Below are positions 13,690-26,199 of a stretch of DNA of 64,000 nt, in pieces (position 1 is the first letter of the stretch; each line of letters starts with the position of its first letter). This stretch comes from Niebla homalea (taxonomy: Eukaryota; Ascomycota; Lecanoromycetes; Lecanorales; Ramalinaceae), in contig JAHGAU010000039.1 in NCBI GenBank assembly GCA_019925105.1, positions 124,001 to 188,000 on the forward strand, in the 5' to 3' direction. The translations under genes were made by a program, and so were the position numbers. Below the pieces are notes generated by a model. It was given only the letters and a program-made list of their open reading frames with translations. It did no database searches and was not told the origin of the DNA.

Positions 13690-13733
13690 TCTTTTGGTAA
13701 TAGCCGAGGTCTTTACCTTCTGTACTTCTGACA
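13690..13733 (-). repeat. 5' LTR of A1, outer piece (begins with TSD TCTTT of A2)
   Basis: Continues the A1 LTR after A2: TCTTT is the second copy of the A2 target duplication, then the sequence runs to the terminal CTGACA (TG...CA end in element orientation). Little mutated. Confidence 0.92.
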
Positions 13734-13738
13734 TTATT
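13734..13738. repeat. Target-site duplication TTATT, right copy (element A1)
   Basis: Exact partner of TTATT at 1319-1323. Confidence 0.85.
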
Positions 13739-14062
13739 AAAAATAATATAGAAATATAGTTTATTAATGCCCTATGTACCTTTAAGCCTTAATAAGATAT
13801 TATAGACCTACGGGTTAATATTAAAAACGAAGCCTCTAATAGAATCCTTTAACTCCTTATTAAAGGTTAGTTAAAAATAATACGTAATATTGTACTTATA
13901 ATGGTCATTATTAAACTATTCTTAAATAAGTATAGCCTTTTAGCTTAAAATAATAAGGCCTTTTTCAATCTTTTAAGTGGGCGGCAGATAACGGCCTTTA
14001 TTCTCTTTAAGGCAGAATACGTTTTTAGTTAATTTATAATTATCGGTCGGTATTAACGTTAT
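13739..14062 (-). pseudogene. FHA-protein kinase gene, N-terminal part
   Basis: Minus-strand frame that joins in phase with 1318 downward when one TTATT is removed. From the N-terminus: ITLIPTDNYKLTKNVFCL, ENKGRYLPPT, then SIRGFVFNINP*VYNILL (FHA strand with the usual G-x-D region) and GINKLYFYI, the FHA G-x-S/R-x-x-H-F segment with His changed to Tyr. The likely start is the ATA at about 14060-14062, an ATG mutated by RIP, because the family-like sequence begins there and upstream frames break; this is inference. With the 50-1318 part the protein would have been roughly 520-530 residues. Confidence 0.75.
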
Positions 14063-15045
14063 GATAAGGTTAAAGTCCTTTATCTTTAATACTTTAATTA
14101 AAAATATTAGACTTATAATTACTTATATTATTAATTATCTCTTTTATAGGCTATTAACCACGATAACTTTATTTTACCGTTTTAAAAATAAGGGGCGGAC
14201 TAAGCTTTATAACGTTTTATTAATTATTTTTAAACGTTTAAAAAGTAACGTATAACGCTTTAACCAATCGGGGACTTTTTTAACTCCTTATACGTTTAAG
14301 GGTTTATAATTCGTTAATCGCTTAAAAGTAACTTATTTAATAATATAAGGATATTAATTTAGAGGTTAAAATTAATAGTATAATATCCTTAACGTATTAA
14401 TTAAAATAAGTTACGGTTTAAGGTCGCGGGGGCTAAGTTACCGTTAATACGTAATTTAACTTTAATTGCTACTTTATTGTAGGCTATTATAGTCTTTTTT
14501 AAGAGAGTATACTATTTTCTTACTCCCTTTATTTCTTCTTAATACTATGCCTTAAGCCAGGATATATTTTATTAAGGAAATATTAAAGCTTACGGTTAAA
14601 GATATTTAAGGACCTAAATAAAAGACCTGTGGTATATTAAGGCTGAATCTATAACCCTTAATAATCGCGTTAATACCCTTTTTTTAAAAAAGCTTCCTAG
14701 ATATTAAAGTAAAAAACTAAAATAAATTAACGTTAAAGCAACGTAAATAATATATTTTAAAGCTTTAATATAAATTTCCTTAATTTATATCCGTATAGCT
14801 TATTCTTACTTATAATATAAGGGATTTAAAACGTTAAAGAAATAAGTTAGCTTAATTTACGATTATAAATATAGGCGAATTAAAGGATCAATTAAAGTAA
14901 GATTAAATCTTATTAAGGTCATTACTCTATATATTTTAATATATTTATTAAATATAGATAAGTTTATCGTTCTCGCTTATTTACGTTGGTTTCACCCCTT
15001 TTTAACCTTAATAACCCGGAAAACATTAAAATAAAATAAAAAGTA
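14063..15045. other. AT-rich spacer between two divergent decayed genes
   Basis: Lies between the start of the FHA-kinase gene (minus) and the coiled-coil gene (plus), so it probably held both promoters. One plus-strand open frame of 64 codons (14061-14255) shows no recognisable family and begins on the presumed kinase start; I do not regard it as a gene. Confidence 0.4.
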
Positions 15046-15048
15046 GAA

Positions 15049-16815
15049 AAAAAAATTTATAAAGAGCTTATTAATAATAACGGTCGACCGTATTACCCGA
15101 TCGAACTTAAACTTAAGGTTTTTTATAATCTTAAATAATATAAAGATATTTTTTTATATTAATAAAAAATATTTAATATAATAAATAAGATAAAACGATT
15201 TATATTTAACCCTTAATTAAAACGTTGAAAGAGATTTTGTAAATTTTAATAATAAAATCGACGTTACTTTATATCTTATAATAGGTTTCCCGAGTTTTAA
15301 TAAAAAGTCCTTAAACGTCAACGGAAATACGGACTAAACGGCGATATATAATTACTTAAGGAATAAGATAAATAAAGTAAGTTAAATAATTAAATAGAAT
15401 ATTAAAACTATAAACTTTAAAAGTACGAACGCTTAAAGAAAGATTTTTAAAAAATTTATTTACGATTAACATTTAAACGGTAGGTATTAACGGAAATAAG
15501 AATATTAATATTTAAAAGGATTTAGGAACTTAAATTTATTAACTATTATAATTTAACTCTTAAATATAACGGCGAAAAAAAAAATATAAAGAAAAAGGAA
15601 AAATTAATAGATTAGAAGTTAAAATTAATAAAAAAAAATTAAAGGCCGTTAAATTTAAAGGAAAGGGTTGAAAAAGTTACTTAAATCGTATTATTCTTAA
15701 AGGAGGTTAAATTTATATAATTATGATTAAATGAATTATAACGTTTGGTTAAAACTATTAAGTATAAGTTAAAATCGTATAACCGATAATTTTAAGCGAT
15801 ATACATTAAATAAGGGGAGGAAAAATTAAAAGATCTTAAGGAAATAGAATAATAATTTATATATAAACGTAAATCTATAAAGTATTAAGACCGAAATAAA
15901 AAATTAAATAAACTTAAAAAGAAAAAGATAATAGTAGGGTTTGCGTATTTTACGGTAAAAAAAAAGGTAAAAATTATAGAAAAAAAGTATTAAGCCGTTT
16001 AATTAAATAATCTAAAAAAATCCGTTCAAAGAGCCGCTTTAATTAAAATAACTTAAGAAGAAGTCCGATTTATATAAACTTAATTTAAGGAGGTAAAAGA
16101 ATTAATAAAAAAAATTAAACTTAAAAGGAAAGTACTAAATACGTTAAATTCAATACCGCTTGAAAAACAAAAGATAAAACGGTATAACGTTCTATTAAAA
16201 TAAATTAAATAATAGCGTTAAGAGATCGTTAACGGTTACGCCGATACCGAAAAAGAAAACGTTTAAGGTTAATTAAAAAAAATTAATTTAAGAACCTTTT
16301 AAAATCGCCTTATAATTAAACCGTTAAGGCTTAATAACCCCCTGAAAACGAATAATTATATACGGAAGTAATAAATAATAAGGTCGATCCGTAACTTAAT
16401 AAATTTAATGAAAGTATTTAAGAAATATAATAAGAAACGGAGCCTTTATTAAAAGATAAGCGTTTTATATAATATATTATAAATTACGGGAAAGACGATT
16501 ACCGATTTTAATACTCCGGAAATAAAAAGTAAATAAGTACTTAACGTTAAAGACTTAATATCCGTTTCTCTCCGCTTTACTTATTTATTAAGAGTTTTAA
16601 AGCCCGGCAGAAAACGGTTAAATAAACCGTATAAAGATATTAAAAAGTTATTATTAATAATTAATATATACCGGTTAATAAAAAAAAAAAAGAACTTAAG
16701 CTCGTTATTAACCTTATTTATAAGTAAGAATATAATATAATAATTTATTAATATACCGTTACGGAGGAATATATAAATATTAAAGTAACTTAAAAGATTT
16801 TGCTTTAATTATATA
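15049..16815 (+). pseudogene. Decayed gene for a Lys/Glu-rich coiled-coil-like protein
   Basis: One plus-strand frame can be followed for about 590 codons with stops almost only at presumed Gln/Trp codons. Recognisable stretches include RPYYPIELKLKVFYNLK near the start, NRRYFISYNRFPEF and YGLNGDI in the first quarter, then long Lys/Glu/Leu-rich, heptad-like segments, two repeats of an E-R-V-E-K/V-Q-R-A-A-L-like block, a basic tail, and a final LRRNI-I-K..KRF motif resembling the RRSARISKPPERF ends of some fungal proteins. I do not recognise a catalytic domain and assign no function. It is divergent from the FHA-kinase gene about 1 kb away. Transition-type damage shows it was itself a RIP target, so probably duplicated in the genome. 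Confidence 0.55.
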
Positions 16816-17250
16816 TAAGAATTAATTATAACGTTTTTAAAGTAAAATTTTTTAAATATATAATTATTCTAACTTAAAGTTAAAATAAGCATTAAATATA
16901 CTTATAAATTAAAAAAAGATCTTTATAAAAGCTTAATAAGGTTAATAGCTTTAACGCTTAGTTATTCTGTAAATAAAGTACCTTAAATTCACTAATTAGC
17001 TTTATTATTTAGGTTAAGCTAATCCCCTTCCGGATTAACTTAACGGACCCTCTGCTTACTACGTACGTATAACGTATTAAGTTTAAGTATAGAATCTAAT
17101 AATACGGTTAAATTTTATACCCAGGATCTTTAAATTATGGTGGTCCAAAGTAACACGTTTATTGGGGATCGGTAATCCGTATCTAGTCCGGGCGTACTCA
17201 CATCTATGCATAGGATAAGTGTGGAGTTTACGCTGGATGATGCCTTGCAG
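16816..17250. other. Spacer, GC-richer in its right half
   Basis: 16816-17030 is AT-rich without a gene. 17040-17250 keeps many CpG and CpA sites and looks largely free of RIP; it is the left flank of element E. No open frame or RNA structure recognised. Confidence 0.5.
17246..17250. repeat. Target-site duplication TGCAG, left copy (element E)
   Basis: TGCAG directly before the E 5' LTR; the partner at 23861-23865 reads TACAG, a single G-to-A change. Confidence 0.7.
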
Positions 17251-17402
17251 TGTTGAAAGTACTCACATCAGTTACCCGGCACTCGGGTAGATTAGATATG
17301 ATCCGAAGTTAGACCCGATTGGGGTAGCCGGGATTTAAGAGTACTTAGTCGTACTTCTATATATAAAGAATAATCAAGCAACTTACACCTTATATTTTAA
17401 AA
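17251..17402 (+). repeat. 5' LTR of E
   Basis: 152 bp beginning TGTTGAAAG; the outer two thirds are little mutated, the inner end reads TTTTAAAA where TTTCAACA is expected. Confidence 0.92.
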
Positions 17403-17417
17403 GGTTATAAGCCCGGC
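17403..17417 (+). promoter_or_regulatory. Primer-binding site of E
   Basis: GGTTATAAGCCCGGC directly after the LTR, identical to that of element A. Confidence 0.75.
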
Positions 17418-17429
17418 CTTATAATAGTA

Positions 17430-20400
17430 ATACCTTATAAAAATACCTTTTTCTTATTTAATTTTATAACTATAATATAGAGATCTTACCGTATAAAATA
17501 TACTTAAAAGATAAAAGTATTCTACTTAAGAAAACCATTAAATTACGATCTTTAAGCTATAAAGTTAATTAATAACTTAATAATTTAAAATTCTATAAGG
17601 ATAAGATACCTTAATTTTATTATTATTAAAGTATATATATTTATTAATTAAAAAATATAAATACTTATTTCCCAGCCTTATAAATTAATTATACGCCGGT
17701 ATTTATATGCCGGAAACTGGCTATATATAAAGGCTTTAACTTTATAATATAAAGCATTAAGTAAAACCTTAATAAAGGTTTTAATTAAGAAATTTCAACC
17801 TTAACTGAATTTTTTAAAGTTTAAACCCTTAAAACTTTATAATTATAATAAAAAACCTTTATTTAATTTAAACTTTTTTTATAATTTAAAGGATTTTTAA
17901 TCTTATTCCGCCGTTAAAATTACTTAATTAAAACCTTTTATAAGGATTATGGAACGTTATAAAATTAAGAAAACTTTAAACTTTTATTTTTTATAATAAA
18001 AAATCTTATTTAAAATAAACTTTTATTTTTAAAATAATAACTTTAATTATATAAATAAGGATATAACTTAATTTTACCTTTAGAATTATTTAATTAAAAT
18101 TATTTTTAAAAATTAAATTTAAGGAGAAAAAAATTTATTTATTTAAATTAAGATTTTACGTTTTAAAAAAGGAGGTTAAAAATTAATTACCGAATCCTTT
18201 ATATCTTAATTAACCCGGAAAACCACTTAATTTAATTAACACCCGGAAATTTAAAAGTAAGGTAATTATAAGTAAAGATTATAACCCTTAGAATAAAGAA
18301 CGGTAATTAAATATAGAAATTGGCTCTCCGTACTATATTAAACGTAAGGAAAGTAAGTAATTTTAAAAAAAATATAAAAATAACTTAAATATCCGCGAAG
18401 TTTCAATTTATTATTAATTAAGATAAATTAAATTTTATTTAGAATTTAAGCTTTATTATTAAAACCCTTAAGTATATTATTACATTACTTTATTAATACG
18501 GAAATTTTCTTATTACTTTTTATTATTAAGTTAAAAGTAAATTCTTCCGTTTTTACTTAAGAGACTTTTAAAAAGAATATTAAAGGATTATTTAAAAAAT
18601 AGTTAAAAACGTAAATAAAGAATATTTACCCTTATTTACGCCGAAGTCTTACGATAATTTCGGTTTAAAAATATTTAAAGAACCCTTAATATTACCGTTT
18701 AATAAATTAATCTTTAATTTCCGTTTAAGGATAAAAAATTAAATCTTATTATTTAATACGGAATATCCTTTACCCTTAAATAATTTATTAATTAAGTATT
18801 AATTAAAATTAAAATCTTTAAAGTTAAAAAACTTATTAAATTCCTTATTTAATTTTAATTTTAAGTTTAAATTTAATTAAATAATTAGTATTTCTTTACG
18901 TATAAGTATTAATTTAAAAACCTTAAGTTCTTATTTTCTTATTAAAGATAATTTTTAAGATAAAAAATTTTATTTCCGGGAGTTTTTTTTTCAGCTTAAT
19001 TCCTTTATTAATTAAATAACGTTAATAAATATTATAGAACCGATAAGTTAAGGATTAATTAATCCTTAATAACCTTTATAAGTCTATAATTATTAAAAAT
19101 AAACTTTAAGTTATAATAATTATTAAAACCCGTTATAAGGATAATATACGTTACCTTATAAATATATTAAATATAATTAAAGAAATTGAGATTACTTTTA
19201 TTATATATTTTAAACCTTAAGGCTTAAGTTTATATATTAAGTTAACTTAAAAGTTCAAAATAATAATAAAGGATTTAAATAAAACGATTAATTAATTTAC
19301 CTATAAATTCCGTAAGTATATTATTAAAATATTAATTATTAATAAATTATATAAGGTTTTTAACTTAATAGTTATTTAATTTTTTTTATTTAATTTTAAT
19401 AACGGTTAATAATATTTTTATATTAACTTAACTTAAAATTAGATTATCTTAAATTAAAATTCTCTTAATTTTAATAAGGTTATATTAAAAGTTATTAATA
19501 AAGAATTATAAATTAATATAGCCCGCGTTAATATTACTTTATAGTTTTATTTAATAACTTTAAAGGTTAATAATAAGTAATTTTTTATTAAATATAATAA
19601 TTAAAAATATAATTATTATACCGTAAAAGGCCGTAATAATAAATACCCGGAGAGTAATTATTAAGTCCTTTACCTTAAGAAAAAAATTAAAACGTTATAC
19701 CGGGGGTTAAAGAAGCTAAAGATTAAGGAAACTATTATTATATTATACCGGTAAATTTATCGGTTTTAAGGGAGGTTTATAATATAATAAACGTAAATAT
19801 TAAGCTTAAATATATAATAATATCCGTTAATTTAATTAATTTATAAAAGTTAATAATCTTAAATAACGGCTATAATAAATACCTTTTTTATTAAAGAAAA
19901 TTCTTTAATAATAATTTCTAGTTTTATTAAATAATATCCTTAAAGTTAAGTTTAACGTAAATTAATTATATAAGCGGTATTAATACCGCTTAAATAATTT
20001 ATAATATCGACGGGAAAAAGATAATAATTAAGTTTCTAAACTTTATTTACTCCTTTAATAATAAAGTAAACCTTTTTTCGGAAACCTAGCTTTTAAATAA
20101 TAGAGCCGAAATAGTAACTTCTTAAATTAAACGGATAATAATTAAAGGACTTAATAAATTTATATACTCCCAATAGGGATAACTTTTTATATTAAATCTA
20201 TAAATATTACTTTAATTAATAATAACGGTATTTAACGTATTAAATAATATATTAACTTAATATACGAGGATAAGGTATTTCGGCCTTTAATTTATCGTTA
20301 AGTTAATTACGGTATTAATAGGGATATTTCTTAAATATAAATAAAAGGAATAAAAAGAGCCCCTAAAGGAGGCAATATATATATATTACGCTTTTAATAA

Positions 20401-23400
20401 GATAATTTCTTAGCCTTATAAGGGATATCTTAAGTTAAAGATTACTTTATTAAAGTTTATTTATTTGGACGTTATGGGGCTTATTAAGCCGGTAAGCTTT
20501 AATATAATTAAATATTTTATTATTTTCCGGGACGATTTTACTTATATATTAAAAGTTTACCCGGTAATTTATAAGTCGGACGTAACCCGTAAATTTAAGT
20601 AATTTTAAGTTAAATATAAGATTATTAACCGGAAAATCAGGTATTTATAAATAAATAATAAGGGTAAATATATATTAAAGGACTTTTAAGATTACCTTAA
20701 AGACTATAATATTATTTATAAATTAACGGTATAAAGTAGCCTTAAATAAAACCCTATAAGTGAAAAATTTAATTAAGAAATTAAAGAGCGGACCCGTATA
20801 ATAATCTATAATATAAGCTTATTTAAGAATTTATAACCAGAAATCGTTATAATTATTAATTACCTTATTATAAAGGAATTTATATTTAACTTAAAAAGAA
20901 AAATTATTTTATATTAAGTATAATATAATTAAGAATCGGATTTATTATATTTATAAGTAATTAAGTTATTAATATAAGTTAAAATTATAAAGTATTAAAT
21001 TTCCTTAAATAAAAAAGTTAATTTATTTATATTCTTAAGTTATAATAATAAGATTATTAAGATATACCGGGTTTTTAACTTTTAAGCATAAACTTTTAAT
21101 AAAAAAGTAAAACGTTTCTTTAACGTTTATATTAAGGAACGGAAGATTATTCCGTTAAATAATTCCGATAAAATTATTTTAACGGAAAAGATTTAGTATT
21201 TAAAAAAGGATATATAACCTTAATAAATCTTTACTTTAAAAAAGAATTATAAAAATTAAGTCTATAATAACGTATTTATCGATAATATTTTAAACGATAT
21301 ACTTATAAATAATATACTTCCGGTTAAAGAATAAGGAAATTATTTTTAAATTTAATAATTTTTAAATTAAGATAAGTAATAATTTAATAAATCGTAAAAG
21401 GAAATTAAAATTATTTTCCGGGGTAATTTTAAGCTTAAAATTCTTAAGTATTTAAAATTCTAAAATATATCCTTAAACCCGTTATTTACCTTTATTAATA
21501 TAATTATTTTAAACGAAAAAAAAAAATTATTATTTAACGTTAATATTATTTAAGAATAAGCCGGAACTATTTAAGTTAAAAACTTATTAAGAAACTATAA
21601 AAAATATTTATTATAAAATAAATTAATAATTAATAGAAAAAAACAAATACGGTTTTTATATTAAAAATAATATATAAATATTAATATTTAAGTATATAAT
21701 ATCCTTAAGTATAATTATTTTAAAAAGATAATAAATTTATACTTTTAAGAAAAGCGTTAACGGTTTAATTATTCAATATAAGGCCCGTTAAATAATCCGC
21801 GATTATAAGTAATAGGAAAATATTAATTATAATAAAACTTTTACTTTAATAATTAAATTTATAAGTTATAAGGTACTTTTTATATTAATAGCGGTTAACA
21901 ATTAAAACTTAAAATAAATAAACGTAAAAATAGCTTTTTTATATAGCTTAATTAAGGAAAAAGTTTATATAAAGTAACCTTATAGTTAAAAGAAGGGTAC
22001 TGATATATATTATAAATTTAATAAGGTTTTTTATGGATTAAAATAATCTTTTTAATTATAGTATTATTACTTTTTTACTTTTATAAAGAAATAAAGGTTT
22101 AAGTTAATACTTACGGACTATTATATATTTATATATTTTAAAGATAAAACGATTATAACTTTTTACGTAAACGATATCTTAATTATTAATCCGTTTAAGG
22201 AAAATATTATAACTTTAAAAAAAACACTTAATAATTAATTCCGTATATTTAACTTAAGGTTAATTTATTATTATTTAAATATAATAATTATAAGAAACCA
22301 TTAAAATAAAACGCTTTAACTTAATTAAAAAACTTATATAAAAAAAGTTATTAAAGAATATAAGTAATAAAATACTATACTTATATATATCTTTATAAAG
22401 TTAAAATATAAGTTAAAGTTTATATTTAAAGGCTATAAAGCCGATTTAATTTTCCGTAAAAAATATTAATTAACTATAAGTTCTTTAATATATATTATAT
22501 TTAAAACTCGTTTAAATATCGTTTATTCCGTTTTAATAATTAATCGATATACCTTAAATCTTATTAAGTATTATTAAAAGTTAATAAAATAAATTTTACG
22601 TTATTTCCGTATTATTATTATTTTCCAGTTAATATATAAGGATAAATTAAAAGCTCTTAATAATTATATTAATTCCAATTTTACTATAAATTCAACCCGG
22701 AGGTTTATTATGGATTATATATTTAATATAAAAAGTACTATAATTAATTAATAATTTAAGCGTTAAATTATAGTTACCCTTTTTATTTATAAAGCGGAAT
22801 ATATAAAATAAATATAAATAATTAAAGAAACTTTATAACTTAAATAGCTTTTAAGTAAAATTAAGTTATATTAAGCCGGGAATTTTCCCGCCGTTATTAT
22901 TTACGGAAATAATTAAGGTATTATAACTTTTATTAAGAATCCCGTATTCTATACCCGGATTAAGTATATAGGTATTTAATAATATTAGCTTTAAGAAGTT
23001 ATAAGGGATAACCGGGTAAATTTAAAATATATCCCGACGTACGAATAAGTCGCCGACGGTTTAATAAAACCCTTATTATATTAGCTTTTTAAGGGATTCC
23101 GTAAAATACTTAGCCTTAAAATACCCCCAGAACGTCCTTATATTAACTAAAACCTTATTAATAATATTAATAATTTTATCTTTAAGTTATTTAAAGTAAG
23201 CTTTAAGCTATTTATAATAAAAGTTTTTAATTATTTATAAAGAGGCTATTATTAATCCTAAGGAACTTAAGAATACGTTTTAATATAAATTTAATATATA
23301 AAATAAGAAAGTTAAAAAAATATTTTAAAAGGGGGGTAAATTATAAGAAACAATATTTACCCCGGAATATACCCGGATAAAATCATATACCCCGGGGGGT

Positions 23401-23690
23401 TATTAAAAAATGATTTAAAATATAAAGAAGTTTATTATTATCCTACCGGCTTTATAATTTAAGGGAATAAATAATATATATTTAAGGCTATAAGTATAAT
23501 CTTTTAAGGTATTTTACCGCGAAAGGATTACCGCTATAATATAAAGAAATAAAACATTATTATTATAAAAAAACTTTAATAATTTATAGAAAATATTACT
23601 TAAATAAAGTATATATTATATAAAGATTAAAGCTTAAATAAAATAATAAAATATAATATTATAAATAAATAAATATAAAGGTAATATATA
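17430..23690 (+). pseudogene. E gag-pol remnant
   Basis: Decayed Copia polyprotein on the plus strand. The integrase core starts with IYLDVMGLIKP (first catalytic Asp) and FRDDFTY at about 20457-20560. Reverse transcriptase is seen as KVFYGLK*S, then FYVNDILIINP (YVDDIL with Asp to Asn) at about 22160-22200. RNase H includes IYKAEYIK (about 22780-22810), and the end reads NRVNLKYIPTYE*VADGLIK at about 23000-23070. A gag portion presumably fills 17430-19600 but I recognise no motif there. Numerous TAA/TAG codons at Gln/Trp positions. RT and RNase H wording is close to that of element C. Confidence 0.85.
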
Positions 23691-23708
23691 TTAAAGTTCA
23701 AAAAAAAG

Positions 23709-23860
23709 TATTAAAAATACTTATATTAATTACCCGGTACTCGGGTAGATTAAATATAATCCGAAGCTAAACCCGATTAAGGTAGCCGGGATTCAGGAGT
23801 ACTTAGTTGCACTTCTGTACATAAAGAATAATCAAGCAACTTACACCTTATATTTCAAGA
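23709..23860 (+). repeat. 3' LTR of E
   Basis: 152 bp; the inner start is strongly mutated (TATTAAAAATAC for TGTTGAAAGTAC), the outer half almost unmutated. The last bases read CAAGA, not CAACA, an unexplained change at the terminus. Confidence 0.9.
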
Positions 23861-24780
23861 TACAGCGCCGGTCGAATATCGTCACGGCAGTCCGGATTGT
23901 TTTGTGTATAAGTCAGTATATAAGCACGAAATTGTAGCAGCACGCTAGCGTTAGTCGCATAGGTCCAAATAATCTTTAGTACTGTATAAACCTCGGAGAA
24001 AGTCGAGTATATAACTTCGGTTATACGTAAAAATGCTAAATAACGAATAAGAAAGTATAATATTTAAGATATATTATACGGTAAAATATAATTTTTAGAG
24101 AGTAAAGGTCTGTTAAAACCTTTATACTTTAATTAAGTTTAAAGTCACGTATTAATTAACGCAGCCTTATGCCGCCTATAACCGGGTTAAAGGATATAGT
24201 TATCGGAAATATTAAATTAATATATTGGCTTTATATTTTCCGCAGGAAATAGGAAGAATATAATTAAAAATATTTTTAATTATAATAAAAAAATAATTAA
24301 ATAATAAATAATTATATTTAAAGCTATTTTTAAATATTAATTTATTAATAATAATTAATATATATATTATATTAATTAATTTTCTTAAATAATATTAACC
24401 CGAGGGCAACCTTACCTTTAAAAGAAAATTAAAAGGGTTATAATAGCTGATAAAGCTTTCTTCGCCCAGGGGTATTAGTAGGACTGAGAGACCTTAAGTT
24501 TAACGTTTAAATGCATAAAAACTAAAGTTCGAATTTTCGTAGACTTTATAATTATTGTTAAGCTATTATTATAGTATTAGACTTAACTTTATTCTATTCG
24601 TTACTTAAGGACTTAAAGAAATAAAGGAAACCGCCTTTTTTATATACCCAGGTTTAATACTAAAAGTGTCCAAATTTTCCGTAAAGGGATTAGATCGTAT
24701 TTAGTATTTCCATCGAGAAACGTTTATAGACCGTAATTATTACGTATTTAAAACGATATATTTAAGATATTAAATGTTCG
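23861..24780. other. Spacer; first ~130 bp GC-richer
   Basis: Begins with TACAG (right target duplication of E), then about 130 bases that kept G+C and look like the undamaged target locus, then AT-rich sequence. No gene recognised. Confidence 0.5.
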
Positions 24781-24978
24781 AATACTAAAAGGGTTTAAAT
24801 ATTAAGAAAGCTTAAACGTTAAGGGTTTAAATATTAAGAAAGTCTAAATATTAAGGGAGTTTAAATACTAAGGGAGTTTAAACATTAAGGAAGCTTAATC
24901 GCTAAGAGGGTATAAATACTTAAAGGGTTTAAATACTAGAAAGATTTAAATATCAAGGGGATTAAATCATTAAAGGGA
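24781..24978. repeat. 17-bp minisatellite, RIPed copy
   Basis: About eleven imperfect tandem units of 16-19 bases around GTTTAAATATTAAGGGA. Differences between units are mostly C/T and G/A. The unit resembles the reverse complement of the GC-rich tandem repeat at 28344-28407. Confidence 0.85.
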
Positions 24979-26150
24979 AAATAAAACTTAAAAAGTTTTA
25001 ACCGCTCGGGAATTCTATTTTAAGACGTTGTATCTTTAAAAGTATATAATAAGATATATAGAGTCTAACTACCTATAACTTTTTAAAATAAACGTCGAAA
25101 GATATTTATAGTTAAAGATATTCATTAAAAGACGTTATATATAAGAAATAAAACGTTATAAGATACGTTAAGTCTATAGATAATTATTTTTAAAGCTTAA
25201 AAAAGACTTAGATAGTAGTAAATTGGGTTAAGGGGAGCCAGAATTAAAGCGTATCTAAAAGATAAGTAAAAGGCTATAATATTTATTAAGAATTTTATTC
25301 TTTAAATATTTTTATTGCTCGGTTTTCAATATATATAATATTTTATCCGTAAAATAATATTAAGACCGAGGGTTAATAATAAAAGTTATATCTGACTTTT
25401 TGGAATTTCTCCGCTTTAAATAAGAAAAAACGTTTTTTCTTTATATATTTTAAATTGCTTAGATCTTCTTAAAATTTATTTTATAAAGTTATTAAATATT
25501 AAATATTTTTAATAAATTTTTTGGGATTTTTTACGCTTTATTTTAATAGTTAAATAGGGTATTATAATAAAAAGTTATAGATCTTAATATCGGATATAAC
25601 TTTTATTATAAACCCTTGGACGGAGGAAATAATTATTTTAAGTATGAGCGAAGAAAATTATCCAATAAAACCTTTTAGAGTGCCGGACTTACCGACTTAT
25701 TAGGTTTTAGCTTTCTTAATTATTTATGCGTTTTAAATATTTAACTACCTTAACCACTTATAACCCTTAATTACTGACGCTAAATATCTACTTATTCTAC
25801 GTATTTACTTATAATATATGTTCCGTCATCTTTATTTACTACCTATTTCCCGTATTTATTTATAATACCTAATTATTCTACTATAGTATTTAATTATAAT
25901 AAAAGAGCAGAAATTTATTAACCGGGGCGAAATAATAGGTTCCTAAGTAAAGATAATAACGCGGACGCCGTAATAACGTTATTACCGGATCACTTAAAGA
26001 AAAGATTCGGTTAATACTTTAAAAGCCGGGGTATTAATTAAATATTATTAATATTTACGGGATTAATACGTTTTAATAGAAGGGGTTTATAATAAAGATA
26101 AATCGGAAAAATAATTTTACCTTATATGCTTTATTTATAATAATTATTTT
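24979..26150. other. AT-rich region without a recognised gene
   Basis: Short open stretches such as the one near 25646 (MSEENYPIKPF) end quickly and match nothing I know. May include the 3' end of the minus-strand frame described next. Confidence 0.35.
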
Positions 26151-26199
26151 ATCCGTAATTAAATCCGACTTTAAATATAGGTTTATCCCGATATGAGAT

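Larger units (their letters stand above)
1324..13733 (-). mobile_element. Copia LTR retrotransposon A1, interrupted by A2
   Basis: Ty1/Copia-type element in minus orientation, about 6.2 kb without the insertion. It has a 3' LTR at 1324-1467, an internal region at 1468-7366 and a 5' LTR split into 7367-7471 and 13695-13733. Element A2 (7472-13689) sits in that LTR. The LTRs start TG and end CA in element orientation, and a TTATT duplication flanks the element. The internal region is colinear with A2 on the opposite strand. It was inserted in the FHA domain of the kinase gene. Heavily RIPed except for a patch at about 5770-5960. Confidence 0.9.
17251..23860 (+). mobile_element. Copia LTR retrotransposon E, full length
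   Basis: 6610-bp element with 152-bp LTRs (17251-17402 and 23709-23860), half-tRNA primer site and integrase-before-RT order. The sequence is of a different family from A but shares RT/RNase H wording with C. Structurally complete, heavily RIPed inside, with little-mutated outer LTR edges. Confidence 0.92.

Noticed and set aside
14061..14255. 64-codon plus-strand open frame
   Set aside because: Lies upstream of the presumed start of the minus-strand FHA-kinase gene, AT-rich composition, no family resemblance.
17290..17340. E LTR segment with GC-rich hairpin-like words as a possible 5S rRNA gene
   Set aside because: It does not fit the conserved internal control region of 5S rRNA and is repeated exactly as an LTR.
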